Below are positions 46,796-58,606 of a stretch of DNA of 64,000 bases, piece by piece. Both the position numbers and the translations under genes were made by a program. Where the stretch lies: assembly GCA_035771165.1 (NCBI GenBank), contig JAWNZC010000229.1, positions 848,501 through 912,500 of the forward strand, written 5' to 3'. Each line of letters begins with the position of its first letter. The stretch's first letter is position 1. This DNA is from Paragorgia papillata (Eukaryota > Cnidaria > Anthozoa > Scleralcyonacea > Coralliidae). Under the pieces are notes generated by a model. It did not search any database. It saw nothing but the letters and a program-made list of their open reading frames with translations, and had not been told where the DNA came from.

Positions 46796-46990
46796 CCGCT
46801 GGGAGTCTGGGGATGAGTTCCTGTCATGTCCATATGACTATGAATTTGCAACCTTAGCTCTCCATCCAAGCCTCAGTGGCTCAATGGTTAGAGCGTCTAA
46901 CCAGGCATTAGAAGGTTGCAGGTTCAAACCCTGTCTGTCTCAGATATCTTTTCTGAGTAATTGAGCTTGACGAACGTCCACTGAACATCT
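46796..46990 (+). mobile_element. tRNA-derived SINE copy
   Basis: A box TGGCTCAATGG at 46877-46887 and B box GGTTCAAACCC at 46921-46931 are consensus-like. The D stem GCTC/GAGC and anticodon stem TCTAA/TTAGA with a 7-nt loop are intact; the acceptor stem does not pair well. So this is a SINE with Pol III boxes rather than a working tRNA gene. It ends against the Penelope fragment at about 46995. Confidence 0.8.
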
Positions 46991-46994
46991 GTTA

Positions 46995-47125
46995 CATACC
47001 AAACATACCACTCTGACGAAGGGCCTTCGCTCGAAATGTTAGATTCCTATATTCTCTGTTTCTGCAGTATATCTAACCTTACTATATTTCAATTGTTGTT
47101 TCTACACTGCCTATGCAGCATGCTA
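46995..47125 (+). mobile_element. Penelope-like pseudo-LTR fragment
   Basis: The hammerhead core and following sequence (ttagattcctatattctctg, then gcagtatatctaacctta) match the complement of 37930-38055, including tctacactgcctatgcag. Non-coding fragment. Confidence 0.8.
47013..47041 (+). ncRNA. Hammerhead ribozyme core
   Basis: CTGACGA (47013-47019), helix II GGGC/GCTC with loop CTTC, then GAAAT (47033-47037) and GTTAGA. Same family as the 38.05-kb core but with C15.1 changed to T. Probably an ageing copy. Confidence 0.6.
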
Positions 47126-48173
47126 CATGTATACGTACAACTTAATATCATGAATGATGTCTCAAATTGTAGTCACCATGGCAACCATTTGGTCACCAAC
47201 GTGACTAAAATTTTGGCATTGGTAAAAAATTTTAAAATTAGTTGCCACCTCATATTTTTATCTGAATGAAAAAACATGGTAGATTTTGCAATTAATTTGC
47301 AACAACAAATTCTATATTAATTTTATACAGCACAAAATCAGTTATATTATTATCTTTATAGTTAGAACAAATAATTTGTTATGAAAAATTGGCAATGCAG
47401 CATACCCTCCTCAGGTCCCCGGCTGTGCCAGAAGTTCTGTTGTCTTGGCGCACGAAACACATACCTTCTTATTGTTTCTTTGGCAGCATATATACTTGTG
47501 ATATTACAGTTTTAATAACAGTTATCAATGAGTGAAATATCTTAGTTGGCATTTCTTGGCATGAGTCTTCGTGTTTTATCACGCGTGTTACACGTGCAAA
47601 AGAACAATCCACGCACATGCACACGCAGTTCGTGAATGGCTCGCCATTAACATGAGATTACGTAGAGCAGTACCATTTTCAAACGAAGAAAGAGCAAGAT
47701 TTAAGATCTTTCCATTTGTTTCAACGATGTCTGCGAACAAAGTCGTGCATTGGATTGATTTGTATATTATTAAAATTACGAGAAAAGGGATATTTCTAAG
47801 TGTTTAGAATGTCAAACCATCCGCCAAGGCCAGGACGTCATGCAAGGTAGTTTATATCGTCAAGTGTCCGGCATTGGAATGCTATTTACATGACTTGATA
47901 GCTTTCCTTTGTCGCTTTACTTACTTTCTATCTTTAGCCGTTTAGCTTAAAATCTAGCTACGTATACTACCATTAGTTGATGAGAAACACACGTAGAAAA
48001 AGGTTTATGAAATTACAAATGATAAAGACATATTTAATATACAACTCTACAAGAGGTACTTTACGTACTTATACTTTAATATGGGGGCGGTCAACATTCA
48101 TTGCTGTACGACTCAAGCATTATTTGTTTGTAGTTATTTTACAATGACGATTATTTCTGTCTTTAATTAATAG

Positions 48174-48709
48174 TTACGAGAAAGCTTCGTGGGTCTCTGA
48201 AATACAGGATAAAGGTGATTTGTTTTACGTTGAACAGTGCGTTGATGATCCTACAAACGCGGGACATTCCGATGATTTTCGTAAACAAACAATGAGAAAT
48301 GGACAAGTTCATAAAGACAATGACACGGAGATAATAAAAGATAAAAGACTTTCTGGTAATAAACTAATGAACCTCATACCTAGAATGAAAAAGAACAAGA
48401 AATTATCAGATATTGTTGATATAAACAATAAATATCAAAACAAGAATAATGAAAGGATTAGTAATGGAGAAAAAGAAATGAAGAAAGATGTCAAATTACG
48501 CGTCAATCCTCCTCGGATAGGACCTTATAAAAGAGATGATTTAGAAAGTGTTTTGGGTATTATACCACTTAGTTCCAAGTTATTTGCAGCAAATGAAAAT
48601 GATGAAGTTGGTTTCAGAACATCTCAAGATTATGGGAGAGATACAAAGATTATTATTGCTGGCTTTAATCCTACTGGTCCTGCCATTGCATCACATGAAC
48701 TTCAAATAG
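48174..48709 (+). CDS. INTU: Inturned (INTU) exon 2: N-terminal region and start of PDZ domain
   Basis: An internal exon after acceptor ttaattaatag/T and before donor caaatag/gttggt. The frame starts S-YEKASWVSEIQDKGDLFYVE, like the conserved EWL..VQK.GELFYLE region of INTU. Then comes a lysine/asparagine-rich linker, then DVKLRVNPPRIGPYKRDD and LESVLGIIP, then DTKIIIAGFNPTGPAI leading into the PDZ fold. INTU is a CPLANE-complex protein that acts with Fuzzy and Wdpcp in planar polarity and cilium formation. The exon ends in phase 1, matching the next exon. The assignment rests on memory of the family and on the joint pattern of exons 2-5. Confidence 0.8.
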
Positions 48710-49184
48710 GTTGGTATTCATTTAATTATTGATTATTGCAATTAAAATGTGGTTAACCCTTTGACTCGTAGAGCAAGCCTCTATTATTTTACTCTGTCTA
48801 ACACCCGATGTTATTACTCATCAAGTGATAAATGTCAAAGGGTTAATAATTAACAATCAGTGGATACAGGGTTTAGCAAAATAAATACAAGTGCAGATTT
48901 GTTTAGGGCTGTGTTTATGTGTAAATAATTATAATGCAATAGTAATAAACATTAATTCTCAAGGATAAAATTTAATGCATTCACATTTAATGTAACAGGC
49001 ACTGTACACAAGGCTTGCAGTGTGTCCAGTAATTTCTCTTTAGAAATACTTACAGTAGAAAACAGTACAATAGAGCCTTGCAACAGGCACTGTAGACAAG
49101 GCTTCCAGTATGTCCAGTAGTGCTCCCCTCTTTAGAAATACTTAGTATACAGTAGAGCCTCGGTAATTGCTGTTCAAGCAAGAT

Positions 49185-49600
49185 TTATTTATTTATTTAC
49201 GAAGGTACAGTAATGAAATTACGACTACAGTTACATTTAACACACACACCTTTCCAGGTGCGTGGATCGTTAGAGGAGTACGTGTCCTTTAAAGCTGTAA
49301 GGTAGTAGTTATAGAGTTGTGACTTAAAAGTTGTGAGTGATAGAGATTTCAAAATAAGAGTTTTTGGTAGAGAGTTCCAGGTTCTTGTTGTCCGGCAGAT
49401 ATAAGATTTTTGCTAGGTAGAGGTTTTGCATTTCTTGGTTTGGTAGAGGTAACAGTTTGAGTCCGATGATCGTGTATTTCTATTAGCTTGTGGCATTGCA
49501 ATAGCGTTTTTGTCGAGGGTGATTATACCGTGATTAATCTTGTAAAAGAACAGCATATCCAGGTACTCATGCCAGTATGACAATGAAGATGCCTGCACTA
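49185..49600 (-). mobile_element. LINE 3' fragment, antisense in intron 2
   Basis: The minus strand reads LSYWHEYLDMLFFYKINHG, RNTRSSDSN, then RTTRTWNSLPKTLI and a frame towards the 3' end: the C-terminal part of a non-LTR reverse transcriptase ORF (TRS... WNSLP pattern). It ends in an AAAT-type tail (complement of tttatttatttattta) at about 49185. 5'-truncated with a stop inside. Confidence 0.75.
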
Positions 49601-49714
49601 AAGCTGGGAGACTGTATTAGTTGGTGGATTTATACAGTAGGGGATGTTGATACAGCAATCTCTCAATATCAGCTGAAGTTTGATATGAGAGAGAGAAAAG
49701 GTGTATATGGTGAG

Positions 49715-49920
49715 CAGGGCCGGATTAGGGTTGCGTAGGGCCCAATATGGCATATTTTCAGCATGGGGCCCCTTGACCCTGGTGTCCAACGCTTTCTAGA
49801 AAGGAAGTGCAGAACAAAAAATTGTGCAATCGGAAAGCGTGGGGCCCCCTGAAAGTTCGAGGTCTGTGGAATATGCCATTTTGCCATATGGTTAGTCAGG
49901 GGTGGATCCAGCTCAAAATC
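49715..49920. repeat. DNA-transposon end-like sequence
   Basis: cagggccggattagggttgc at 49716, gggcccc words, and caggggtggatccagctc at 49898 resemble hAT-type termini. Related cagggg-ggactggcc starts occur at 53070. No transposase seen. Confidence 0.35.
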
Positions 49921-50072
49921 TGAGTGTTGCTCTTAATGCTGACATCACACAACATGATGTCACATGATGCAACATCGTGATGCCACATGATGTAATTAAT
50001 GTCATATGGCATCATAATATACCTCTTGATTGACAAAACCAATCTTTTAAAAATATTTTTTGATGTCACTCA

Positions 50073-50182
50073 GGCCCTGTTTACACTAGAGCAAAAACAT
50101 CCGGATTCACATTGTTTTTTATTCCCATGAGGATGAAAAACAATGTGAATCCAGATACTGTTACTCTAGTGTAAACGGGGCC
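50073..50182. mobile_element. MITE, 110 bp, TCA duplication
   Basis: Ends GGCCCTGTTTACACTAGAG and complement of CTCTAGTGTAAACGGGGCC. The inner arms ggattcacattgtttttcatcc-like pair closely. TCA at 50070-50072 and 50183-50185. Confidence 0.8.
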
Positions 50183-51575
50183 TCATGTGTCATGCCAAAT
50201 AGCTGATCTAATAATAAAGTAATAAATTATATCACAATCAGCGATTAATAATGAAATCATAGCCTGCACTGCAGACATCCGGTTTGTCAAACTGGGTTTG
50301 TGGCACAGGCTATGAAATCAGAGTCGTGAATATTTATCTGAAGAAGACCAGAATAGATTATTCCTTAGTCAGTGTCTGATCTCTCCCACTGTCTTTGCAT
50401 AAGAAAGCTGTGCATGTGTTCCAATATATATTTTCGTTTGTGCAACGAAACGAAAAGCGCCTGTGGCCCACAGCCTATTTCATAGTATTTCCATTTCATA
50501 TTTGGTGCATTGGGAATGCTTATTGCTTTAACATAAAATTGAATGTACCGGTACTCACGAAAAATTAAATTTAATATTATAACAAGTGCCATGTACCTTG
50601 TTGAATGGCAATCTTCTGACCGATTTCTTTGGCTGACTGGAAATTGTAGATGGCCAAATGGCATCCTCCCAGCAAAATGTGCTCATGCAGTTACCCTTTT
50701 GATTGTCAACAACTTTGTGTGGCAAATAGCAGCTCTCAAATGCTCAATGCTTTGTTTTAATTCTTTATATTCTTCAATTGTATCTTGCTTGTAACTGGTT
50801 AATATCATTTGTGACATCATTCAAAATCTCACCAGTTATGCATAAAACAATTTAAAATTTAGCTAGAACTAGCCAAAGAAGGGACTTGTCTGACTCTTGA
50901 ACTTTATACGATCTTGGCACATGGCCTTGGCAATGTGGCTCAAATGAACAGATGAACTGCAAAATTTCATTGGCTAGGTCAGTGGTACTTCCGCTGTAGC
51001 TGAGTGAACGTTGAGCATCAGTCAACCAAGATGTGAGATGTCTATGCAATGTGCACTGCTACTTCATGTCTGGGTGATAGTCAACTCGAAGTTTGATTGG
51101 CTAGGACTTAGTCATTGTCACTCCCTCAATAATCTGAGCGATAGTCAACTCGAACTCTGACTGGGCCAGCCTTGATCACTGTAGCTCAGGCAAATGCGAG
51201 CTACAATGAATAATTACGCATGTAGGTTATGTGAATTTGGCAGGACTGTCTGACATACGATACTTGTAATATTTTAATTAAAAGTTTCAAGTAAACTCTC
51301 CATTGGCGTTAGCTGGCTTGTTTGTGTGTGAATCCAATTGTTCATTTCATGCTGTAAGTCACATTAGTTATTTAGAAGATTTTCTTCAGTCTCTTCTCTA
51401 TTAAACATGAAATTTCTGACTATCACTTGAGTGACACTCACAACCAGCACTGATGGTGAACAATAAAACAGTAATAAAGTTGAAAAACAAGCTGAAAACA
51501 ACATTACAATTAATTTTCAAGACTTACTGTATATCCATTTTAAACAATCTATATTACAGTATGTCGTTTTACTAG

Positions 51576-51661
51576 GTGATACTATTTTGGCATTAAATGG
51601 CTTGGAGCTGAACACTGGTAATGTTAATGCAATGTTGGGTGCAATTCCAGGTGCCATGGAG
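51576..51661 (+). CDS. INTU: INTU exon 3: PDZ domain core
   Basis: 86-bp exon between acceptor gttttactag/GT and donor ATGGAG/gtatgt. Its first two bases complete the glycine codon opened in exon 2, giving ...HELQIGDTILALNGLEL, the GD-x-(I/L)-L-x-(V/L)-N signature of PDZ domains. It continues NTGNVNAMLGAIPGAME, like the IERVLSCIPGPMQ stretch I recall from vertebrate INTU. Ends in phase 0. An upstream AG (ttacag) would place a stop in frame, which favours the chosen acceptor. Confidence 0.85.
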
Positions 51662-54600
51662 GTATGTACAGTAACCAAGACATAATTATGTAAAGTTGTA
51701 CTTTATTGATATATATCGTTTAGTAAATGTGCACAGTACAGTGTACAATTCATATACAGTTTATAACCTGCTGTTTACAACCACTTTTTCTGGCACTGAC
51801 AATTTGTAATTGAAATGTACCTGCAATGGGGATCACCTGCCTAATGGCAATGCGACCAGCAACCAGCAACTTAAAACTGTTGAAATACGTTAATGAAGTG
51901 CTCGTTTTTTTTTGTAGTAAACAAATGCGAATGCGACCATGCACATGCAAAAACAGAAAACCGGGAGTGTTGTGCAATTACCGTGTTACTGCATTTTAGT
52001 CTTGTTTTGCTTCTCTTTTGAGCATTATTTGATGAAAATCTGTGTGAATTTTTGTTGTCAGAGTTAAATACTTTTTTAGTTGATGTTTGAGAGTTAATAC
52101 AATGACTGAACAATTCAAAACAATGAGTAATATTTGTTAACTTTAGACAAGTTGATCTTGACGGTCGTTACCATGACAAGTTTGTATAGCTTTTTGACTC
52201 AGAATGTAAAGTGACAAAACTGAGTGTTCACATCTAAAAAATACTACTGTAAGTTTGTAAATAAGCCAGTAGCCTTTAACAAGACCAAACCAGCACAAAA
52301 ATTGAATTAAACGTAACAAAAACACAGTGCAAAAACTGAAACATCGCTATAAGGCCGTGATATTAAACACACAAATTTCAAATTTCTTTTCTTTTAATAA
52401 CCAAATAACATATATTTATTTATTTAACATTAATAAATCAAGGCTGCACTTCTTTGTAAAGTGTTCTAACTTGCTTTTTCCATTTCCCTTGTAAATTAAA
52501 ACAATGTTTATAAAGGACTGCAGCACTGCCAAAATGGGATATACAAAAATCAATAAAGTTTAGAAAGTTTGCTAGCTTAAATCTATGACTTCAGCGATGT
52601 TTAGTTGAAACTTTGGTCTAGATAAAACAAAAATGGCTAGGTATGATTTCAATATCCTAGTAAGGCCACCTTTTTCTGTGGAGCAGAAATTTTAAATTTA
52701 ATTCTTGACTTGATAACACATAACACAGAAGGGAAAATGCGGCGTGAGAAAGTGCAATTCCCGTAGAAAAAGCAGTATCACAATACCATCAGTTGATACT
52801 GGCTGATACATGCATGAAAGTGAACAGTGAAAGACCAGCAGGAGAAAGTCTGTCCCAGAAGAAAGATGTGCAGGTTAAAAGATAAATATGTGAGACTAAA
52901 TTAATTCTGCAAGAGGTCGTGCATGTGTGTGATGTAAATGAGATATGTGATAGAGGGATACATGTAGGTTCTTGAAGGAGGCATGCAAGTGAAGCATGTA
53001 TTGTGTAGGTACAGAGGGCCAGCCAAAGCTTGAGCATGAGACATGGTGGTGGAATGAAGATGTTGGGAACAGGGGTGGACTGGCCAGTCGGGCTTACCGG
53101 GCAAACGTCCGGTGGGCCCCATGCCTGTGGGCCCCCCCTTTGGGCCTTTAAATCTTTTTGACTTTGCAAATGTAAAAAAAGGCTATTGTATCAGGCAGTA
53201 AAATGCTTAGGATAAAATAATTTTTTAGCGTTTATAGTAGAAGCTATAGCTTCTTCCGACATTTCGAGTTCCGGACTATGAAGAAAGCAATAAACGTGGT
53301 GCACAGAAAAGGCGTAAGAAAAAGGTGGATGACTTGCAAGAAGCAGCTCCTCTGAAAAAACTTCCCCCTTTTTCCTAATATACATGTAGTCATTCTTTTC
53401 ATTTTCTTGTGATTACTCAAAAAGAAAATGTGGATTTAAAAAGTTTGAAACGCCTCAAACATCTGATCCACAATCATATTAAAAAAAATAAGTGGTTAGA
53501 GGTAAGTGGTTAGCGCATGGGAAAGAACGCGTACGGAAATGCGTCGTCCTTTGTTTTTATTAGTATAACCCTCAGGCCTTAACAGGCTTTGACCTTACAG
53601 TCCATGCATATTTTTACATTTAGTGTTAATGTATGTTTTCACAAACTAATATACTAAAGCCTAATTTGGACAAAATCTTTGTTAAAAATGATAAAATGTG
53701 CCATTAAAAACATGTTTTAAAACGATTAAAAGTTTGCTTGAAAGTGCTCTCAGAATGCAGGAAATGCCATTTCAGAGACCCAAACTTCAAACATTTTCTG
53801 GCAGAGGATCCCCCGGACCTCCCTGCACGCCCATGCACAACAAGTTGATTGGAGGGCCCGATGCACGTTACTTTATTGGCCGTTGTTATAATACACCAAT
53901 AATAACGTGTATCGGGCCCTAGAAACGGTTACCACCGAAAAGCCTCGAGATTGAAGTGGACAGAAATGAGGTTGAGTCTAGAGTCCAAACCCGAAATATG
54001 GCAATTTGGCTGCACCCCCCCCCCCTGGTGGCAAGCTGTTCATGATATCATTTTAAAGCTTAGAGCATACAGATTACGAATCTGGTTGTTAACATACGAA
54101 AAAAGTGTCCCAAAGCCGTAGTAACCTAGCCTAAACATCCCATAATCCTTTGGATTAAAATTTCACTATGCTGTATTTTGTATACATTTTTCGAGTTCTT
54201 ACTGGCAATACTTCTCCAAAACCTAATTAATTTTACATTTATTGTAGTATATAAGTAAATTAAGTTGAAAGACGCAGTAAAAATACTTAATTTCAAAAAT
54301 TCTAGTTACTTTTATACTAATTATCAGTGATGGCAGCCAAAACACAAAGACAAGTTTACAATCACCTTATTTAACTGCCACAAAAAAAAGACTTTTAATC
54401 AAACACGCTATTTTGTTACTTTCTTAATCATTTCATATGCCGAAACGGTGAAAACCCGCATCAAGAAAGGGGAAAAAAACCCAGTTTTAGACAAATGAGC
54501 CAAACCGGAAGTGAGAAAAATACTTCCGGTTTGAGTATTTCGTAATAACTATGTGTAGTATAGGGCTATTTCGAACTAAATTTCGAAAATTTAGCGTTGT

Positions 54601-54724
54601 AAATGACTGTTATGGAACGTTGGGTCATAAAACGGTACAAACGGGGGAGGTTATTGTTAGCAGGAAACTGTATTGTAAACGAGATCTCAGTTCCATGCTG
54701 TGCAGCCATTTCGTTTTGGAATGT

Positions 54725-55131
54725 CTAGCGATGTCCATGATCGTCGTCATCATCGCCTTCGCTGTTATCAGCATTGCTGTCCCCCACGTTGTGAGGATTC
54801 ACACATTTGTCACCGCACTGGCATGCATCTGTACAGGACAGACCATTCCTCTTGCACGTGCAGTGGCCCGTTGAACAGATCCCAGTACATCCACACAGGA
54901 TAAGTTCGAGTAATGCATCGGGTGCAGGGGGTAGGGACATCCAGTCGATTTCAGTACCACCTTCTGTGATTAGCCATCCGTGACCCTCCGGTGAAAGAAC
55001 CTCAGGATTTGCTTCCAGTGCACGTCGCCAGACAGCGGCTTGGTAGTTGGCACGTTTTGTGCTATTCCGTAGTGCATCTTGACACGGTGGAAGACTCTGT
55101 GACTTGCCCTGCAGGAACGAACTTCTCGCAC
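54725..55131 (-). pseudogene. Transposon protein segment 4: CXC cysteine cluster, out of frame
   Basis: Continues the protein in a shifted frame: SLPPCQDALRNSTKRANYQA, WRRALEANPEVLSPEGHGW, then CGCTGICSTGHCTC and CTDACQCGDKCVNPHN, nine or more cysteines in CXC/TSO1-like spacing, then an acidic tail (DNSEGDDDDDHGH) and stop. The cluster probably binds zinc and DNA. A one- or two-base indel at about 55120 separates it from the nuclease segment. Confidence 0.65.
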
Positions 55132-57761
55132 TCAGGGAAAGGAACTGCATCCATTTCAAATGATCGTCCAAGCAATGTCATCCCTTGACATGCCACTTGG
55201 TTATTCTTGCAAAGCTTCAGAGCGACCTTCTTTCCTTTGCCTGAAAACGAGCTGGTGGAGTCGCAGCCAGTGAAAGCGTGAAGACCTGGCAGAGCATCGC
55301 ACAGCTGGGGCCCAACACTGTCGGCTATAGCGGAAATCTCAAGATAGATGTTCCTTGTTTTGCTCTTCTTCATGACCAGAAGCCTTGAAGGTATCTGACT
55401 GCGGAGATGACAAGCTAGGATTGCCACATCTGTATCTGGAGACTTGATTATAATAGTCGTCTCGCCGTTTTCTGATGCATGTTTGGCATGGAGAAGGATC
55501 TTCGTGTCAGCTTCTTCTTGGTTGCTGTTCAGCTCATAGATCTCTTCACAAACAACCTTGCCATCATTGACAGACAAACGGAAGCATTTGTTTCCAACAG
55601 TAAAGTAGACATGGCGATTTCCGATTCGATCTGCATAGCTGTCTTGCGACCATTGCTTGAGAAGAAATTCCGTTAGTGTCATCTTGTTTTCTCCATTGCT
55701 TAGGAATTTCTTCCATTGCTTTGGGCACTTTTGGCCACCTCCGGTTATTTTAATCTTGACAGCACCTTGGCTGGCACGCTTTGCTCTCTCGGGATTCTTG
55801 ATGGAAATACCGGGATATGTATCTGTGACGAAGTCAACTCGCCTTGCCAAGGTTGCACGGGGAACAACTGAATAGAAAACAGCAGCCGCCAATTCTTCAA
55901 AAGTTGCTGGAATTTCTTTCATTGCTTGAAGTACAGACATTCCATCAACAATCAATGCCGCGGCGGGTGGAACATCCTCTGCTGGTTCGACTTCTTTGAT
56001 CAATGCCTCTAGTAACTTGGACTTGTCAGTCTTGCCGAGAGATCCGTCAACAGAAGCCAGAGACCATGGAAGAGGACCAAGGGAGTATTGTAAAACTTGT
56101 CGCAGGTCCATATCTCTTGTCTGGGCGACGACGAGCAGACGGGCAAACAGATCCCTATCTACTTTAAGCATGACCTCTCTTCCAGATATCTTGAAAGATG
56201 CGAGAGTCGCAGAAGCAAAATTCGCCAGCTTCAGTTTCGGTATGGGTTCGTAAAAGGGAACTTCAGTGGTCATCAATCTCTTCGTCATGAAAGTCGCCAT
56301 TGCTTCCTCCCCCTTCTCGTGGGCCTTCAGCAGGTCTTCTTCAACCTTCTTAGTTGCTGTCAATCCTGATGCTAGGTGTGAAATATCGTCGCATTCTGAT
56401 GGTGCAAAAGGGTTGATCCAGTTGTCAAGAACTAACTGGACCTTCTTCACATCATTCTCATCGACTGACATTCTGCTTTTGCCCATCTCTTTGATTGCAC
56501 CCTTGTCATTTGCCGTACAAAAGCCAGCCATCTCACGACATGCTCTAGTAATCGCTGCCCGTTCATGAGAGGTCAGGAGCCATCGTTGCACCGCACCTTT
56601 ATTCAAGCTAAAACCGATAATGCCTCCTTTGGATTTGGTGTCACGATGGATGGTCTGTTCAATGGTCTGGTCGACGGCCACTTGACTGAATGCATTACCA
56701 GAGCTGTGTTGAACCATAAATTCGCCAGCTTGGAAGGCTTCATAGGCAGTGGGATGCCTGTCTTTCAGTGACATCATGTCACACCAATAGATCGGTAGGT
56801 ATCTCGAGTAGTTAGTGCGATCGTATGCAAACATCCAAGGAAGCATATCACGGATACAGGCAAGATGCAAGTTCCAGTCACCTTTCCTTGTGGACCGTAT
56901 GAAGCGCAGGAGCAGGTTAACCATATCGATGTATGATTGCCAGTATATACTCATCTTGTTACTTGACGATTGATTAAACTCCTCAAACTTTACTTGGAGC
57001 TTTTCGAGTGCTGGCGTCTCATACAATTCATGGATTGCGCACGATGTCAGTTCCTTCTGCACTTTAGTTTTGGCTATCTCCACGAACTCTTTAAGGAGCT
57101 GGACTTCTGGAGAATCTTTTGCTGAATTGACGAAGGCCTGCCAGTTGAGCCGCAACAAGGCCTCTATTACCACCTTATGGGTGCACAGTGCCCTGTTGTA
57201 GTGCTTCCACCCCAGTACTCCATTCAGTGAACCACTGCCTATTACTCTAGACTCGAGCAAGAGATCTCTCAGCCCACCAGCTCCGAAGCGCTTTCCTATT
57301 ACTGAGAGGAAGACGCAAGCAATATGGAAGGCTCCCATGCGTAACACGATGCTGTTGAACTCTTCTTTCTGCTTCCATACAACCTCTAGGGCCTTCGCAT
57401 ATATTGCCTGGTCTACGACAACAACGGTGTCATCGAGGCCCATCTGAGTCGCCATTTCAACAGACTTCCTCAGTAGCGTATATACCGTGGAGAGCTCTGT
57501 TGGTGAAGCATCTATGAGTTGGCAATAGCCAACCACACTCTTAGCTGGAATTTCCGTTGTGTTGGCTGCCGCATTAAAACCGCTCCATGCCGGTACAGTT
57601 TGACGAGAGTCGACACCCACTTCAGTAGGATTAGGAAGCCGCGATAAGCACCATGCAAAGTCCTTAATTATTGCTTGACGATGGTCGCCCGTTCTACTGA
57701 GTGCGGCATCTATGGCGTATCCTCCTGGGCCACATCGTTTGCCTGCATTGTACTGGTGAAT
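55062..57761 (-). CDS. Transposon protein segment 3: core with FEN/XPG-type nuclease
   Basis: About 900 codons open from IHQYNAGKRCGPGGYAID; no ATG is needed because it is an internal exon. The first 450 residues carry a conserved-looking core (YSRYLPIYWCDMMSLKDRHP, VDQTIEQTIHRDTKSKGGII, GFSLNKGAVQRWLLT). The C-terminal 300 residues show the 5'-nuclease motif order: ALIVDGMSVL; RVDFVTDTYPGISIKNPERA with KR; EADTKILLHA; SPDTDVAILA; LHAFTGCDSTSSFSGKGKK. These parallel the FEN1/XPG Asp/Glu metal ligands and the G-x-GK helix-hairpin-helix element. Numbered from the valine after PTE, EADT is about 703, DTD about 729 and GCD about 785. The frame breaks near 55120, just before the CXC tail. Confidence 0.7.
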   Translation of the reverse strand: MHQYNAGKRCGPGGYAIDAALSRTGDHRQAIIKDFAWCLSRLPNPTEVGVDSRQTVPAWSGFNAAANTTEIPAKSVVGYCQLIDASPTELSTVYTLLRKSVEMATQMGLDDTVVVVDQAIYAKALEVVWKQKEEFNSIVLRMGAFHIACVFLSVIGKRFGAGGLRDLLLESRVIGSGSLNGVLGWKHYNRALCTHKVVIEALLRLNWQAFVNSAKDSPEVQLLKEFVEIAKTKVQKELTSCAIHELYETPALEKLQVKFEEFNQSSSNKMSIYWQSYIDMVNLLLRFIRSTRKGDWNLHLACIRDMLPWMFAYDRTNYSRYLPIYWCDMMSLKDRHPTAYEAFQAGEFMVQHSSGNAFSQVAVDQTIEQTIHRDTKSKGGIIGFSLNKGAVQRWLLTSHERAAITRACREMAGFCTANDKGAIKEMGKSRMSVDENDVKKVQLVLDNWINPFAPSECDDISHLASGLTATKKVEEDLLKAHEKGEEAMATFMTKRLMTTEVPFYEPIPKLKLANFASATLASFKISGREVMLKVDRDLFARLLVVAQTRDMDLRQVLQYSLGPLPWSLASVDGSLGKTDKSKLLEALIKEVEPAEDVPPAAALIVDGMSVLQAMKEIPATFEELAAAVFYSVVPRATLARRVDFVTDTYPGISIKNPERAKRASQGAVKIKITGGGQKCPKQWKKFLSNGENKMTLTEFLLKQWSQDSYADRIGNRHVYFTVGNKCFRLSVNDGKVVCEEIYELNSNQEEADTKILLHAKHASENGETTIIIKSPDTDVAILACHLRSQIPSRLLVMKKSKTRNIYLEISAIADSVGPQLCDALPGLHAFTGCDSTSSFSGKGKKVALKLCKNNQVACQGMTLLGRSFEMDAVPFPECEKFVPAGQVTESSTVSRCTTE

Positions 57762-57867
57762 CTGTTAATTAAAATGGTACACATTTAATCATAAAATGAA
57801 AATAATCGTGTACCCAAACGTGTAGTTAATTCGCTAATAATTTGTATATTTTGGGATCTTACTGTAC
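57762..57867 (-). other. Likely intron inside the transposon gene
   Basis: Minus strand: gtacagtaag at the 5' end, ttttaattaacag at the 3' end; AT-rich relative to its flanking exons; joins APSQ and IHQYNAGKRC in phase 0. Confidence 0.65.
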
Positions 57868-58606
57868 CTGGCTGGGAGCTGCACGAAAAGTACGCCTTCG
57901 GATACTCCCGTCTTCTAGCGTTGTTGCGGTTGGTGGATCACATTGGGCGACCTGCCTTTGTATCACGATGCCATTCGTACAGTGGGTGGTACCTTTTCCT
58001 GATACGGTTTCTTCAAGGATATCGATATTATCCCAGGAAGTACTGAATACATTTGGATGAACACTCGTGGGCAGTATTACACCATGCTCTTCTCTTTCTA
58101 GCTGTTTCTCAGCTAGTCTGGTCTCGATCCCAAGAACCTGTTCATAAGAGATCCCATGACCGTATCGATTAAGCAACGTGATAACTTCTTTGCATCCAGT
58201 GAGGTTTTTTACAGTGAGAGGTAAGGCGACATGCTTTGGTGTTTTCTGCCTTCCTTTTGATACGTTGTATACGAGGTCCTGACCAAGGGATAGGACTAGC
58301 CGCTGAGTGGAATGATCGATCCTTCACGTTAATCTTCGCGTCTTTCTCTTCTGGCCCGAGCTCACTTTCGTCAGTAAGGATACATGCAAGCAAGTTGTAT
58401 GCAGCATTGGGAAGAAAGACGTTTTCTTCCTTTATGTCACTAGCAGAGGGTGGCCAAGGCATTTTAGACTCCTGATCCAATAGGGCGGCACGAACAGTCT
58501 TTGCTGTATGATAAATAAGGTTCTCTTGGAAAGCATCATCTGCATCGTGCATATCCTCTTCAAAACTACTATTGAGACGCGACTCAAACACCTGACCCTT
58601 AGGCAC
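57868..58606 (-). pseudogene. Transposon protein segment 2, frameshifted
   Basis: Reads MPKGQVFESRLNSSFEEDMH to about 58230. One missing base then shifts the frame, and from about 58215 it continues as LPLTVKNLTGCKEVITLLNR, then GHGISYEQVLGIETRLAEKQ, ending at APSQ with donor cagccag/gtacag. An intron of 106 bp (57867-57762) with acceptor taattaacag leads in phase to segment 3. The frameshift would prevent a full product from this copy. Confidence 0.6.

Larger units (their letters stand above)
43705..48173 (+). other. Presumed INTU intron 1
   Basis: 4.5 kb between the putative first exon and exon 2. It holds SINEs, nested MITEs and a Penelope fragment, annotated separately. 43705-45180 and 47130-48170 show no gene; an ORF at 47571-47807 is unsupported. 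Confidence 0.4.
48710..51575 (+). other. INTU intron 2
   Basis: 2.87 kb. Contains a ~85-bp direct duplication (48995-49158, caacaggcactgtagacaag), an antisense LINE fragment, a gggcccc-rich transposon end near 49715-49920 and a 110-bp MITE. 50190-51575 has only short ORFs. Confidence 0.7.

Noticed and set aside
46871..46945. Functional tRNA gene
   Set aside because: Acceptor stem does not pair and the sequence recurs with a shared non-tRNA tail; it is a SINE head.
51540..51575. Alternative acceptor at ttacag (51568) for INTU exon 3
   Set aside because: Joining exon 2 there puts a stop in frame; the AG at 51575 restores a glycine codon and the PDZ motif.
52789..53169. 126-codon minus-strand ORF
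   Set aside because: No domain, biased composition, overlaps a transposon-end-like G/C-rich patch near 53070-53150.
55479..56771. Plus-strand ORFs of 65-100 codons
   Set aside because: Shadows of the long minus-strand transposon gene.
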